Notes under the pieces: generated by a model | Told to the model about the DNA's origin: nothing | Seen by the model: the letters and a program-made list of their open reading frames with translations, nothing else | Databases searched by the model: none | Part shown: in pieces, positions 34,508-48,076 of the stretch | Layout of the letters: every line of letters starts with the position of its first letter | Numbering within the stretch: position 1 is the first letter of the stretch | DNA from: Branchiostoma belcheri | Lineage: Eukaryota > Chordata > Leptocardii > Amphioxiformes > Branchiostomatidae | DNA length: 64,000 nucleotides | Assembly: GCF_001625305.1 (NCBI RefSeq) | Contig: NW_017804131.1 | Coordinates: 3,920,124-3,984,123 of the forward strand | Direction of reading: 5' to 3' | Program-made: the position numbers and the translations under genes

Positions 34508-34627
34508 GTGACGAAAGGGTTTTTAGGGTCCAAGTTTGAGGTGACATTTCTCATAAACTGCCACGAAGTGACGAAAGGGTTTTTAGGGTCCAAGTTTGAG
34601 GTGACATTTCTCATAAACTGCCACGAA
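34508..34627. repeat. Perfect 2 x 60-bp tandem repeat
   Basis: A 60-base unit starting GTGACGAAAGGGTTTTTAGG and ending GCCACGAA is present twice with no mismatch. Complete identity implies a recent event. Confidence 0.97.
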
Positions 34628-35292
34628 GTATCATTAAACAAACATTAACATGGCTGAAGAGTGTACTGAGAAATGGTGATTTTGGGGTGAAAATTTCTTT
34701 TGGCTCCGAGCCTTACTTCCGGGTATCCTTGCGCACCAAGTGTAATCCGCCCGTTTGACCTAGATTTCGCTCTGCGCCTTCGTAGGGGTGGATTTGCAAC
34801 CCCTCGCGCCGTGGACTGTTTAGAAAATTACAGTACTAGAATTTTCTTTATAATTTACTCGGGTATAGTCAAGGCTTGGGTCTTTCTGCCAGCATCAGTC
34901 ATTTCTGCCGGAAAATTTTTTTCTATAGGATTATCCAACGCGAAAATTCGCAATTTTGGGCATTAATTTTGGAGTGAAAATAATGTTTTTTTCCGTTGAC
35001 TAAGTTTTACCAAACTTAAAAAGGTTAAAGAAACCAAACTCAGCTGGGCTTGTAGCTGAAGAGATATACTTTCGTCCCATATACAGTTATTCTCCTTCCG
35101 AATTATTCCACGCCAGAGACGGTCGCTAGATTTGAGGGTGTGCAGCTTCGAATAGAGACGCCAAAGAAACTGGGGTGTGCATTGTATCTGTTATCGACTT
35201 GAGTATCAAACGCCGTAAACTTTGGTGCTCACCTACTGTGTAATTCAGGAGAATGCGTGTCAATGTAAAAACCCTTATCTCATTTAGACACT

Positions 35293-35571
35293 GGCACCTA
35301 GAGACGTTTTATCACTAGCGATCCAACCATCTCTTCTGACAATTTTCTCTCTGTCACGGTACCACTGCAATGAAGTTTTCCCATGCACTATCAGTTATAT
35401 TTTAACAACATATATAACAAGACATGAACGACTTTAGGCACCTGAAGACGTTTTATCACTAGCGAACCAACAATCTCTTCTGACAATTTTCTTTCTGTCA
35501 CGGTACCACTGCAATGAAGTTTTCCCATGCACTATCAGTTATATGTAATACAAGACATGAACGAATTTAGG
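35293..35571. repeat. ~144-bp tandem duplication
   Basis: Two copies share CTCTTCTGACAATTTTCT, GTCACGGTACCACTGCAATG and AAGACATGAACGA, with substitutions and a small deletion in the second copy. Confidence 0.9.
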
Positions 35572-36188
35572 AGATGGCACTAGATAGAAGAAGCAGGCTA
35601 TATATATCTCGCCGCACCGTTATTGAATTGGCCTACACAATTTCCTCTCCCCGTGAGTTGGCTACTTGGAGGATTACCGATAATTGAATGGCGTGTCTGC
35701 AGATGTTGTCTGAGATCGTGATCGTTAGGAGCAGGCCAGAGGGTGGTTAAGTCTGTGTTCCTTACAGAAGAGATAGACTACATGTATGAATCTAGATTTG
35801 TTTTAGGTTTGGTAAAGTAAGGTAAAGGTCACATAGCCTTTGAGGCCACAGGGACAGTGGTTTGTTAGTCTGTGTATAGGAAAGCGGGCTATGCATGAAA
35901 AGGGCATGGGTGTTTTTCTATCATGTGCTAATGTAAACAATAGCCTGGATTATAACACTCCTGGCTAATCATTGGTTTACAGCAAAGTTGCAAAGTTCTA
36001 GCTACATGCAGAAGTCCTGGTGGTGGGAAGAAGATGCCGGTGTACTCTTGTTTTGAATGACTGGAGGTTGTTGTCAGTGATCAGGCCGACCACGTTAACT
36101 GTTGTCTGGAAGACTGTTCCAGATGTCAACTGCAGTATGTATGGTATTGCAACATCAACTGTGCGTACTTGGAAACGTGACTTAATTT

Positions 36189-36240
36189 ACCTGTTTGTTT
36201 GTTTGTTTGTTTTCTTTCTTTCTTTTGTTTGTTTGTTTAT
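36189..36240. repeat. TTTG/TTTC simple repeat
   Basis: Interrupted tetranucleotide repeat of GTTT and CTTT units. A similar GTTT tract is at 52862-52903. Confidence 0.9.
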
Positions 36241-36958
36241 GAGGGATTAAATGGGATCGATAAAAAAGTTACAACTGCATAATCGTCGTAGGGTTAAGAC
36301 AGCATTTAATGAAGCCATCATGCTAGAAAAGTCTTCAGACAAACATTTAGCTCGAGCTCTTTCAAGATCTAATACTGCAACGCAAAGTGATGACTTTTAA
36401 ACTATACCTCTTGCAACTGTTGTCCATGTTACTATATACATGTATGCTATCTTGACTTAGTACAGAAGCAGATCGTGTCGTGAATCGGCTATCTGGGAGG
36501 ATAGCTATGACCAAGATGAACATCACTTTAGTTCTTTCCTCAATAAGCATTTGAGAGAATTATGTCACTATGCATGTCACTGAGATGATTATATTATCCA
36601 TTAGCCATTATATTATCTTGCCTTTTTAGTAGACGCTTTAAAATACTTCTCTCGAGTTGTAACAAACAACGCTAGTAGCGCAAATATATCAGTTCTGTAC
36701 ATATTTTATATTTCTATATATTGATATATATCAAGAGTTCACATAACTTTAGTAGCAACAGCGTCCTGCGCTGAAGCATGGCTGTATATGTTTGGCACTA
36801 CCATATGTTTTTCTATAGAGCTATATAGATCTTACTTTGGTAATACTGTTAATGACAAGAGAGTAAATTTTACCGTACACACATTCATATCATTCTCTGT
36901 GTAAAATGCAGCAAAAGCAGTCGCGAACTAACTTTGAGTAACTCTGTCCATAGACGCA

Positions 36959-37941
36959 CTACCTACTGGTGCAGGTTGTGTCCTTGGAGCAAGATGCCAG
37001 ACATCTCGTGTCCAGGGCATCCACGGACGCCGCTGAGCGGATCTGTCCCTTCTTGACGAACTCGTACTCCATGAGCTGCTCCGCCAGGGGGCGCTTCGTG
37101 GGGTCGATGTGCAGACAGTTTCTGACCACACACCTGGCCGAGGAGGACAGCCAACACGGCAGGGTGAAGTTCAGCCAGCCCAGACGGAGGTACATGCCCC
37201 CGGCATGCTTCCTCCTCAGTTTGTGGTACGTGAAGGCCAGGTTCCCCGTCACCATTCTGTACAGGATACAGCCTAACGCCCAGATGTCCCCGGCGAAGGT
37301 CGCTACCTGCGTGCCCTTGGCCGTCAGAGTCTCCGGCGCCATGTAACTCGGCGTCCCGCACTTCATCTTGTTAGACGCGGCCGTGCAGATCCGGACAGAC
37401 GCGCCGAAGTCCGTCAGCTTGGCCTGCATGTCCTTCCCCATCACCACGTTGTACGGCTTCAGGTCGCAGTGGACGATCCCCCGCGAGTGGACGTACTCCA
37501 CGGCGGCCACGATCCCACGGAAGATCGGTCTCACCTCCTTCTCCTTCAACTTCTTCCTCTCCTTCAACAGGTGTTCCAGGGACTTGTTAGGACAGAACTC
37601 CAGCACCAGGTACAGGTTGCTGCTGTCCTCGATGTCCCTGATGAGCTCCACGATGTTGGGGTGTTTGAGGTGCCTGTGGATGTCCACCTCCATCAGTTTG
37701 TTCTGCTTCACGTCTTGCAGACGCATGGCCTTCACGGCGTACTCTTTCTCTTGGGTACATTTGGCGTAATACACCTTGCCTGAAATGTAAGCAGTATCGT
37801 CAGTGGTATAAGTTGAACAGAAACAGTGTATTGTACCTGATAACACAGTGTTACGCTTTCTATTCTTTCCGGAGTCTGTCCCCTTTCCCTTCCTCTTTTA
37901 CACATCGCACAAAGACAGACAGACACACACACACACGCACG

Positions 37942-37975
<34 letters not shown>

Positions 37976-40900
37976 AGTACGCACAAGCACGCACACCATA
38001 CACACGCACAGTGTATGGTAGTGGCACTGGTATGATGGTGTTTGTCCTTGCACGGAGGTATAAGTTTCAAATTATACCTCCATGGTCCTTATAAACAATT
38101 CAGATTATTCAGTCACTCTCTCTCATTAGGTAGCAACGACGCCCTACCATACTGCACATGTATAAGCGGTAACCGTGCACAGTCTTACCGTAACGCCCGG
38201 AGCCAAGTTTACGGAGGAGGGTGTACTCTCTCCCGTCCACCGGGTCCGTCAGGTGCCCCGGGATGGTGGCGCTCCATGTGGAGCCGCTGCTCAGTTCACT
38301 CGGGTCGTACGTCTCGTCCTCACTGCAGAAATAAAACACAGTACGCAGTTTTTAAAAGCTCTTACTATGCTGTAACCCAAATAGATTTTAAAGCTTTGAA
38401 GCACTAGGTCCTATAACTTCTTCTTCTTCATTCTTCCTCTATGAGGTGCAGCTAGTGAAGTTTTGTCTCCAGTACAGTCTGTCAGTCATTGCGGACAGAA
38501 GTTCCGACCCTTGCAGACCAGTTTCAGACTTAATTAGTTTCTTAAGAGTTGTGCTTGGACGACCAATTCTCCTTTTTTCATCTGGAGTCGAAAGTAGGAG
38601 TAACCGGATATAACTGTTGTTTGTGATGTGCTTACACCAGGGTATGTTATAGGCTACCCGCAGCATCTTAGTCCTATATAACACACATACACACAGTAGT
38701 ATTTTTACTTCGAATAAAAGATTTCCAATTTATCTACTGTAGCTTCAAAACACCTGCTCATCCCATACATAGGGATGCATTTGGAAATGTGCATATACCG
38801 AGCTTTGCTAGTTTTCTATCTTCACACCCGTGTGTACCCTCAAGCAAGATGACTCATATGCCGGTTAATAACATGGGATCAGACGCAATGAATTGTTAAA
38901 TAAAGTAACATTACATGAACTTAGCATTTTACGGAGTATCAGCTTCGCGCGGCTAAGCATGTCTCTCTTGGAGATTGAAATTCCATGATGACCGTCTGGA
39001 GACCCTTATATCTGCACTTGTAAGTCCACTTGAGACGCCGACGATACTGTTATCAAGGCTCTAGAGATATTTGGGTCCCTCTTAAGCCAGGATATTGGAC
39101 GAATGCCAATGTTTCCATTAAAAGTCGTCTGAAAGGTATCAAAAGTACACTGTGGAAGAAGCCGCGTTTGCCATTTTCAACATTAACTTGGTCTCTGATG
39201 AGATGCCGTTTTTGCAATGTATTTTAGCGCTGATTATTTCCTAGCTTTAGATTCTTAGATAGAAAGGAAAAATTCACTTTCCTCATGAAACTCGATAATC
39301 CTCGTACTATAAACTCCATCTGTTCTTACATTTACAACTGTTTTAAGAAGCGAGAAGAAGCAAAACCTGTACATATGTAGTTTTACTATAGATATATATA
39401 TTTTAGTCTACCATCGCTATTTACCATGACCTGTACTTAGTTCGAAATGAGCAAAAATGTACAATAAAGGCCTTTCATTCATTTGAATTATTTAAATACA
39501 TACTAGCATACCTAAGCACAAGAGAGCCAGCCTCTGTGAAGTGTTGGAGGCCGTATATCAACGTCCCACTCTTCCGACGTAATCTGATTAAGATAACGAC
39601 AGCGCACAAATATACCCTAATGTTTTAATGCGCTTAAGTCTCAGACTGAAACACAAATATATCACAGTGCACATCACTGACGTCAAGGCGCGTCAGGGGT
39701 TAACTAAGATGAAAAGTCAACGGAAGTTAATTCTTCAACATGGCGTGCACCGGAAGTCTCTGTACCCTCTGCACGTTATCATATGGATTTTTGCTCCCGT
39801 GTGTGCATGCAATGAAAACAGGCCGTAAGGCAACATTGTCTTAAAGATTAGGCCACACTGAAGTTGATTTTATGGATGACATCCACGCGCGCATTGATTT
39901 TCGCTTGGCCTGTGTGCCATCCTCCATGATAGGTAGCAACAATATGACGCCGGCGGTAACTGCGGAGGGCAGCATCCAGGCTGCCGAAGCTCCGCGGAAC
40001 TAAAAAACTCAGTACAGTAACCAGTCATAAATGTCGCAAAAAGCCAGCATGTGTCGGTTTGTAGTAAAAGTCGCTATGTACTACAGCAAATTCATCATAC
40101 CAGCTTTGTATTCCTAGGCCTGTGGTTTAGCAAAATATTTTGGCTGGAAATTTGTTTATTCGCCCGTGCGCACTAGTATGGGGGTCTTCAGCGGATGTTA
40201 TCCATAAAATTAAGTCAGTGTGGCCCAGTACACGGAAGACCCGTTTTAATTAGCCTCCTGTGCAGGCCGGGCGGGCGGGTGGGAGTTTTCAGTGATACTG
40301 CGTTTTGTAGAATTTTTTAACGCCTTCTTTTGCCGGCCATCGTACACGGCCAGCCGCCCAGAGAAGATTTGTACCCGCCACGGACTTACAAAACGCAGTA
40401 TCAAAACTCTCACCCGCACGGAGGCCTGCACAGGAGGCTACGTTTTAATGTGCTTAACATCGTTAGTATGCGCGACCCTAAGATTGATTTCCAAACGTTT
40501 AAGATTGATTTCCAAACGTTTAAGATTCGTGTCAATGGTCCAGTCGTGACCACCACTGGCCACGAGACTGACCCTTGGCCCTGTGTGATGTCAGAGGTCT
40601 CCAAGCATCACTACGCCATTGTACTCTTAAATATGAAGATATCGATCATTGCTGAAAGCTAAAAGCACACTTTCAGTTCAACCTAGAACATTATGTTACT
40701 ATATACGTACTGAAGAAAAAACACACACCCTAACACAAGAACAATGGGCCAATGGAAGCGCTAAAAGGGAATTCGACAGACGGTTTCGACTTTATTTGTC
40801 TTTCTCAAAAGGGCAGCGTATGGACCACTCTCCTTTTGTACTTTTGCCTTCTTAGTACAGGGTTAGCTCGAACTCGAAATAATTTACCCTTTTTTAGCCC

Positions 40901-43900
40901 GGGTTGCACTGATTTGAAGATGAAGTACTTGTTGTAAGTTGTATACACAAGTACATTTGCACTACATTGCGTTCCCCTGTGTCTAGTTATTATCCAGCAC
41001 TGAGAAAAATCATAGAAGCGTTACAGCTCATAATTGATAATCACTGAACGTACTGGTTATGATAATCAGAGAATTGGACAATTGATCCTTTAGTTACAAA
41101 TTCATTAGCGTCGTCGCGAATCCAACGTATTTTACGTCCTTTCAAAAGGCGAAATAACAAATGCCATGCTTGAACTCTGTGTAGATGGGAGGAGTGTGAT
41201 GTACATAGAAATCTCTATGAAGCAGTCAGTGGCACCAGTTTCATATCCTGTAAGAGCCAGATCATGCCTTGACTTATCTTTTAGCCGATAAAGATATTGA
41301 CCAACTCGAAAAGGTGTTAGAATATGATTAACCAAAAATCGTGTGCTCTAGGAGATCTTGCAAATGTCTGCCCAGGTCTGTTAAACAGGTTTAAACAGGT
41401 TCCAGGTGCACCCGAGTAGGAAATGCACATCACGGACAGACGTGTTCACAAGCCACACTTCCGGAGTGAAGGCTTTTGTCAGAAAAGCTGGGAAAGCCCA
41501 TGCCTGACGCATTAGGACCAGTAATGAAAAATGAACGTCTCACAGGAATAATAAGAGGGGGAAGCAAGGTTGGAACTTGACAAATGGTACGGAGAATGAA
41601 GAGTGGTGATGTTTATAAGGCTTGATCTTTGAAATTCGACACAGTGATTGATTTTTATTATACCACGTGGAAACATCGCTTCGTATCATAATAGGATTAA
41701 GTTATGCCTCTTCACACCGGATATGTGTGCTTTCTTCCATTTGATGTACCATTTACTACATTGTGCAGGGGTGAAAGGCCAGGCAATGGCTTAAGATTCG
41801 AAAGCTTAACGTATCTAAAGGCAAATTGACTACAACAGGATATACTTCATTCAGTCACTCTGTGTTACCTGGCAGTTCAGTTACCTTCCGTACAAGGTGA
41901 CTTTCTACGGGAGAGTCTACTTGACAATAATGACTTTGAATAAAGCCTTCGAAGTATCTAAAGTACTCTTTGGTGAAGATGCAACGTGAGTCTTTACAGT
42001 TACGAGTATTTGAAATTACTCAAATGCCTTAAATGGCAATATTCAATTTGGTTAGTAAAGATGCTAATTGAATACTATCCAACATATTTCATCTATCTTC
42101 CCTCCTCCTCTTGTGAGTAGATGGATTCCTGTACGTCCATGACGTCCTTTGAATACCTTAATATTGTTATGCTTACCGAAGGAAAACATTGTTTTTGCTC
42201 AGTTTCTTCCTCTTCTTTTTCTCCAAACAAACAAGGTCAATGACCTGAACCAGACGTCTGTCACCATGGTAACTAGTGCTGGGTTACATCATGTTGCAAT
42301 TTTATAGCAGAAGGGATTTAGACTCCTGTCACCATATATGTGAATGTGTTTGAGTAAGAATTAACAGACCGAAGTAAACAGTATGCATTTGCTTTGCAAG
42401 AGTTACCGCTCTAGTAGTATATCTTGTATTTATGCTCAAAGACGTTAACATTCTAAACGATGCAGCAATGTTATCCATAACCGAATCACCACCTTACTCA
42501 GCATTCCACATGGAGGACGCACGTTCAGAAAGCTGTTCTCAGAAGCTCTGGTCTTCTCAGAATTGTCTGAAATGGTTCATAAACTTTTATGAAAACACGG
42601 CGCAATTTCCATTCAAATGGGGGACGTGTATTGTGCTAGTTTCACCGCAAATATAACTTTCTTCCATAACACATTCTGTTCCTCAAACCAGAGTTCTGTC
42701 ATTTGTCATTAAATAGCGTTGAAGGAATATAGATGAATAAAGTCTGTATGCCAACATTCACTCCTGATCGCTATCACGCACAGGTTGCTGGAGGGCATAT
42801 TGAAAAGTTGACCATCTCTTAGCACACGTCAATGAAGGTCAGACATCCAAGTAGAGCATCTCGTAAAACAAATAAATTCACCAACTGGATATTAACTTCC
42901 TTGAGGTGACGGACGTTTCAGATAGGACCTGCTATCTTACATCGGATTCTGAGAATCCACTTCGATTCCGCATCGTGACTTCCGCTATGTTTCATCATAA
43001 TTGTCAATCATGGATGAAAGATAGCGCTATATATAGCCAGCGGATTGCTATCTGGAAGGTCTGGCTCTTGATTTGCTTGATTACCTCCATGAAAAATGGA
43101 GGTATTGTTTTTGACGTGTGTGTGTTTGTGTGTGTGTGTGTGTGTATGTGTGTGTTTCCGCACATTTGTAGTTAGCTTAACTTCATAACGCCTTTATGAA
43201 TTGTGATGATATTTGGTATGCTGGTAATTCTTAGGAAGACGAAGGTCAAGGTCAAATATGGGCCTCCTGGTGGATGGCCTTGGTACTGCAGCAGAACTTC
43301 CAGAACCCATAAATTAAACTAGATTATGCTAATTACGACTTTATTTCATAGTCAATGAGACAAATAAAAAAACATTTACAAAAACTCATATTTCATGGAG
43401 GTATGAGATCTACGAATTCTTGTTTGTTTTTGTTTCAGGCGTAGCATACAGCCATACACTGTCAGTCAGTCACAGCATGGGATTTTAATGCGTTTGTTCT
43501 ACATGGCCAAGAACTACCAGACTAAGACAATACTGGAGTCAGTCAAGGGAGAGGTTCCTCCACAAGATAGAAAATTCCATGGAATGAGTTAGAGTGAGTT
43601 CTATTGGTGAACAACACAGAGACACGCCTTATGGTAACGCCAATATTTATCCCCAGATCTCTCAACATCATGCAGCAGTGTACGAAGGACACTATAGACT
43701 TAAAAAAAATCTTATTGCTGCCTCATATTTGTGTCTTAAAGTTGTTTCACTCAATTATTGTCTATATTTTAATGTGTTATCGATATTTTATATTTACGTC
43801 ATTATCGGATATACTTCTTTTAACACTTGATCTTTTAACGCTAAAATGTTACAATTGTAAATGTGAATGTACATGTGATTTACAACACAATTCAGGCTGT

Positions 43901-45378
43901 TTTAGCCTGCAATGTTGTTTTTTTTTACGAATAAATAAAGTTATATGGTATAGGCCACGAAGAAAAAGTGTAACATAGTACATAGGTATGTGCTCTTTGT
44001 GTGTTAACAGTTCCTAGAACTGCACAAAAGGGTAATCGTCGGTACAATTGTAGGTGATGCATATGAGAAATCATTTCCTTCAATAGAGCTACAATTGAGC
44101 TGCAGATAAGCTAAATAGACATGAACGCGCACATCGTCGATACAGCAGGACGTTGTCGAATATACATTCTAATTACTGGACTCAGCTCGACCTGGCCTCC
44201 TGATAATTCTGACAGTTTATTCTTCCCAGCGAACTGACAGGACATGTTAACTTTGACGTTTGAATGAATCGTTTTTTATGAAAACAAAATAATTGCTTAA
44301 AATCCTACGGCGCCAGCCAGGACCCCAGGCAATTATTCTGCACGGGAAAATAGGTCGATCGAAATGGCGGTAATCCTGGGGGTTCTACCTGACCGGCATA
44401 GCTGCTCTCTTCCAAACCTCGTTATTACTAACCTAACGTTACAACCTAGAGGTACACGGTTTACATGAACCAATATATTCATTACTACCAACAAGAGAAA
44501 ATTTAGCGTCATTATTTTACCCTCGCTACAGAGGGGCCTCACCAGGGTCACTCTACAATGCGTCACCCTCACCTTATCCCATCTTTGTCGCCTGCTAGAC
44601 CAAAAAATATCGCCCAAATGTGCGGGTAAATACGTGAGTGGGCGAGCAATTGGTGGCCTGTAACAAAATTGAACGACGACGCCGTGCTCACTGCAGCGCG
44701 AAGCCGGGTCCCTTGGAAAATTAAAATCCGGAAGATTCAGTGACTTATCACGGGGCTGTGATTATTTCTGTGCCCAATCCGCCGTGAAGGTTCGCATGCC
44801 TAAGTCAATTATGTTCTCCAAGAAGCCGCCGCGAATCGTCGTGATGAGCCAGCCTAATTGGAAAATCCTTTCAGCTATTTTCTGCACGACGTTATCGTTT
44901 CTATAATTTAAGAATCCCAAGATATTTGAAAGTCGATGAGATTATTTGCGCGGCGAGCAGTCAATCGACCAAGGCTGTTATGTATAGATACAGATACAGT
45001 ACGTAATTAGCACATTTCACAGATATAATTATACTTCAGTGACTGTTATCACCAATTAAAGCTGCGAATCCCAGAGTTATCTCTCCCCGCAGCCCGGCTC
45101 TCTCGGCATGGTTATCTGACTTGACAGCGTGCGGTAGAAATGAGATCGGACAGATTTAGTCCTACGACCTTCAACACAGCAACCATTCGAATCCAAAGGA
45201 CACAAGCGCAAATACCAACCAAGGTCGGTAAATTTAGTTGCGTGTCCTAGTATCCGCCTTATATATACATACACCTGAGCACCACTTGCGGCATAAGACA
45301 GACAGGTTACCTCCAGTCTGGATCCTCGCACTCCTCGGAAGTAGCGAAGCCGGTGCTGGCGGACGGTTTTTCGGACAT
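36959..45378 (-). CDS. Serine/threonine protein kinase, 340 residues, non-RD (HCD), 3 exons
   Basis: Exons are 45311-45378, 38189-38322 and 36959-37779, with GT-AG junctions and fitting phases; intron 1 is about 7 kb. The protein starts MSEKPSASTG and its kinase domain begins near residue 55. Visible: glycine loop GSGRYGK (63-69), catalytic Lys in AVK (84), helix-C Glu in LMEVDIH (about 98), catalytic loop HCDLKPYN (171-178), DFG (191-193) and APE (215-217), then DIWALGCILYRM. All phosphotransfer residues are present, but the Arg of HRD is Cys, so activation-loop phosphorylation may not be needed (inference). The CPNKSLEHLLKERKKL segment resembles polo-like kinases, but no polo box follows: the protein stops about 30 residues after the kinase fold. 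Specific family not assigned. The last exon alone carries about 80% of the protein. Intron 1 holds an AC repeat, a LINE fragment and MITEs. Confidence 0.87.
37920..37974. repeat. (AC)n microsatellite with CG-rich core
   Basis: Runs of AC flank a GCGCGCGCGC core, about 55 bases. Alternating purine-pyrimidine DNA of this kind can adopt Z-form. It lies just downstream of the splice donor side of the kinase exon at 38189-38322, in intron 2. Confidence 0.95.
38439..38690 (-). mobile_element. Truncated non-LTR retrotransposon 3' coding fragment
   Basis: A minus-strand frame of about 80 codons reads RTKMLRVAYNIPW, then RRIGRPSTTLKKL, then ETGLQGSELLSAMTDRLYW. This order (KMLR..NIPW..ITN, RRGRP, LxxAMxDRxxWR) is typical of the C-terminal end of animal LINE reverse-transcriptase polyproteins. 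The 5' part is absent, as usual for 5'-truncated insertions. It lies in intron 1 of the kinase gene. Confidence 0.7.
39851..40225. mobile_element. Harbinger-like MITE in kinase intron
   Basis: Ends GGCCACACTGAAGTTGA and its near-inverse, extended by TTATGGATGACATCCACG. TTA stands on the left, but the right flank (CAG) no longer matches. Confidence 0.7.
40226..43081. other. Kinase intron 1, mostly anonymous sequence
   Basis: No additional exon was recognised. Contains an inverted pair around 40250-40440 (GTTTTGTAGAATTTT / CAAAACGCAGTATC region with CCTGTGCAGGCC ends), a 21-bp direct repeat at 40481-40522 (TAAGATTGATTTCCAAACGT twice), and a copy of the GTTTACC-ended repeat at 42174-42381. Confidence 0.55.
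42174..42381. repeat. Copy of the GTTTACC-ended repeat
   Basis: Contains CTTACCGAAGGAAAACATTG, GGTCAATGACCTGAACCAGA, CACCATGGTAACTAGTGCTG and ends GACCGAAGTAAAC. It is very close to the copy at 60455-60695. Confidence 0.75.
43082..43403. mobile_element. MITE with TACCTCCATGAAA ends and an internal GT repeat
   Basis: Inverted ends TACCTCCATGAAA bound about 320 bases. A (GT)n tract lies near the left end at about 43117-43151. A tiny inverted pair GGAGGTATA / TATACCTCC at 38054-38082 uses the same terminal words. Superfamily unassigned. Confidence 0.65.
43404..45310. other. 5' part of kinase intron 1
   Basis: No exon or clear transposon recognised. An AATAAATAAA on plus near 43930 follows AT-rich sequence and may be a retroelement end. 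Confidence 0.5.
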
Positions 45379-48076
45379 GCTGGAGTCGGTGAAACTGCTT
45401 CAGCTTTCACAGTCAGTTCATCACTGTGTTATCGGCAGAACGCAGTAACACAATCCCCGTGGCGATGGTACGGGGTAGTGAAGGCGGCTTGTCCCTGCTG
45501 CATTCCAGCGACGTCCATGTCCAAGGCTTTCCAAAAGTCTCCCTCGACCACCGACATCACGACTGCCACATCCTGTGGGCGATTCGCGCCTCCGATACCA
45601 TTCGGTCGTGAATGAACGTCTAGAGACAGAGCGGCCGCCTTTCACCACAGCATTGGCTGTTAACCTGCTGACCGCTCCTCCAATCACACGACTCCCTTTT
45701 CTCCCCCAACAAAAGAAATAACCGCCAAGTGAAACGGTAAATATTACTAACGGCCCGGGTCGGCGAGGGAACGGCCAGGCTGTGCTCCCTCTGCTGCCGA
45801 ACTAACCCCGGGCGTGCGCTGGCGGTTGGATCAATCCCAGGCGTAAATTGAAATGAGCAACGCACGTACCTATATAGCTAGCGAGGGCAATCTCATTTGC
45901 AATCTCATTTGCAATCTCTTTCTCATCTACATACATCATCGTCATATCCAATTCTATATTCGTTTAGCTTGGTACCACTAAAACATTCGGAATACGTCAG
46001 TTTTAATGGTTTTTATCATTTGGCGAATTTATGAGGTACTTAAACTTTAGTTTCAGGTGCTATGTAGTTCTTTTGTTTTCAACAACACAAACCTAAATCT
46101 AATTCTTGCCATATACATTTTCTGGTGTTTTGATACATCGAATACCGTTGCTTTCGTTATTAATTTAATGTCATTTAGAATGATTTGTAAAATACATCTT
46201 CAACATTCAAACTGTAACTATACTGTTAGTGTTTCCATACTGCAAGGTAAAATACATGTTTTGCCTGACAGCTTTTTTGAGTACTGTAATGTGCTCCTTA
46301 GAATCACAGTGCTTGTATCTAAAATCGTGACATGTTCTCATTTCTAACGCTCGCTAGTCCAAGAGCAATGGCACGAATAACAGTCTTTCGGAATACAAAT
46401 GTTGAAAAGGTCATCTCAACAATCTACTGAAGCACCATAGATGATAAGTTACTATCTTGACATCAAAGATTGCTGAACTTTAGAGAGCTGTGTTATTAGA
46501 TATCAACTAACCCTGTGATCGTAATGCGAAGGGTTCATGTTCCACTGCTATCACTTCACATATCTGTCTAGATAAAATCTAGTTAAATGTATTTTTGCAC
46601 CTTTGTTATAGTCACTGAATCTAACCAGGTTCTCTATTAGCATTATAAATTTATGTATCATTGCAGCAGTGTTTGATGGTAGTCACTGAATCTAACCGGG
46701 TTCTCTGTTAAAATTATTCTCCTGGTGTCAATCCAGGACAGCGCCAGCTTTGCAGCCAATTACCAGAACTACTCAACAAGAAAAGCATATCGGAAACCAG
46801 GCGCAACAGGCTGACATGAGGCACGATGTAGGCTTACAGGCCAAGAATTGATGGCACGCAATCCGCTTTCTTTATGAAAGTAAAACTAACATTCCAACAA
46901 GGGTTGGCATAAAGGGATAACGCCATAGTCTTTGTAATTCTAGAGCAGCTCAATATGTGCATCTGGTGAATCAGTAAACTTTGAGAAGAAACTGTTCCAT
47001 TACGCATTTCGGCTGATCTGCTGATCCATGTAATGGGGGCCAAAGAGTAATGTCACGACATTTGACATGGCGCAACCTTTTTTTGGTTCAGAACTTAGAT
47101 ATTGTCTGCATATCTCGGAACTCATGTGTGCAGACGTGACGTGGTGAGAATGCCGAGTGTTGGCCGTGGTTAACGATGTGGCGTGATGTACCGTGAACTC
47201 CCACGGCGAACACAGGCTATTTCGGGCACCTTTTCTGAAAGCCGAATAAATGGCATGAGTGGCGGTGGTACATTTTCAGCTGAGGACAAACAAGACCGAG
47301 TTTGAACGTTCTCTACTGTAAGCTTCTTAGTTCCATCTAGACGTCTGCGTTTTGTTGATTGAAGACGGCGCCAGATACTCATTTGACAATCAAAGTTATC
47401 GGGAGGTGATTGACTGTACTATAACATTAAAAGGTAATATTTTGACAATTACACGTGGCACAATAAAATGATTCATATATTCTTGATACAAATTTATCAA
47501 AAGAAGAAACGGAAGTACGGAAATGAAGAAGAAATAAAAATACATTTTTATGTATTGAAGATGATCGTTTGGGGTTGTCACAACAGTTTATTTTTGTGCT
47601 TTGGCACCCTAGCTATCTGTAAAATAATTGATGAACAATATCCTGGTGGGTGCCCTTAGGCCACAAGCTAGAGCGACAGTTTCCTGAATGGAGACCAAAA
47701 TAGCAAATAAGTCTCTAGACAACGCATGTTATTTTCCCCCCGCCAGTTTTAATGGCATTCTACCATGTCCTTCAGGTCAGTTGTGACTGTTTTGGACTGA
47801 ACGAAGGGACTTTCTCAGCAGCAGGAAGCTTGCTTTTTTTGGGCACATTTCTTCATTGTGTTTACAACACTGTCATTAGAACTACGGAAGAGCCAATGGG
47901 CGAATGATGTCGTGCTAGTGGCATGTCAAATAATTACGGAATCTATTGGGAGGAAAGTTTTCTTGGGAGAGTAAGACGCATTTTGACTTTTTATCACGCT
48001 GTAGTTTGGTCCGAGTGGGAAAATAAGGAGTGCCCCTTGGTAGACACACAAGACATTTTGCTTTTATAAGAAGAAC
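45379..48076. other. Kinase upstream region and intergenic sequence
   Basis: The first 500 bases are relatively GC-rich and probably include the kinase promoter and 5' UTR, which has several short upstream ATGs. A direct repeat CAATCTCATTTG stands at about 45889-45913. A duplicated phrase GTCACTGAATCTAACC occurs near 46612 and 46682. No coding gene was recognised to 48076. Confidence 0.5.

Larger units (their letters stand above)
32052..36958. other. Gene-poor region with repeats and coding-like relics
   Basis: No complete gene was found. It contains exon-like minus-strand relics at 32648-33065 and 33305-33530, a perfect 60-bp tandem repeat at 34508-34627, a ~144-bp tandem pair at 35293-35571, and a TTTG/TTTC simple repeat at 36189-36240. 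The rest is AT-rich with no recognisable signal. The region after 36250 is probably the 3' flank of the kinase gene. Confidence 0.5.

Noticed and set aside
36963-37361. Overlapping open frames on both strands of the kinase exon
   Set aside because: Shadows of a GC-rich coding exon. Only the frame with the kinase motifs is supported.
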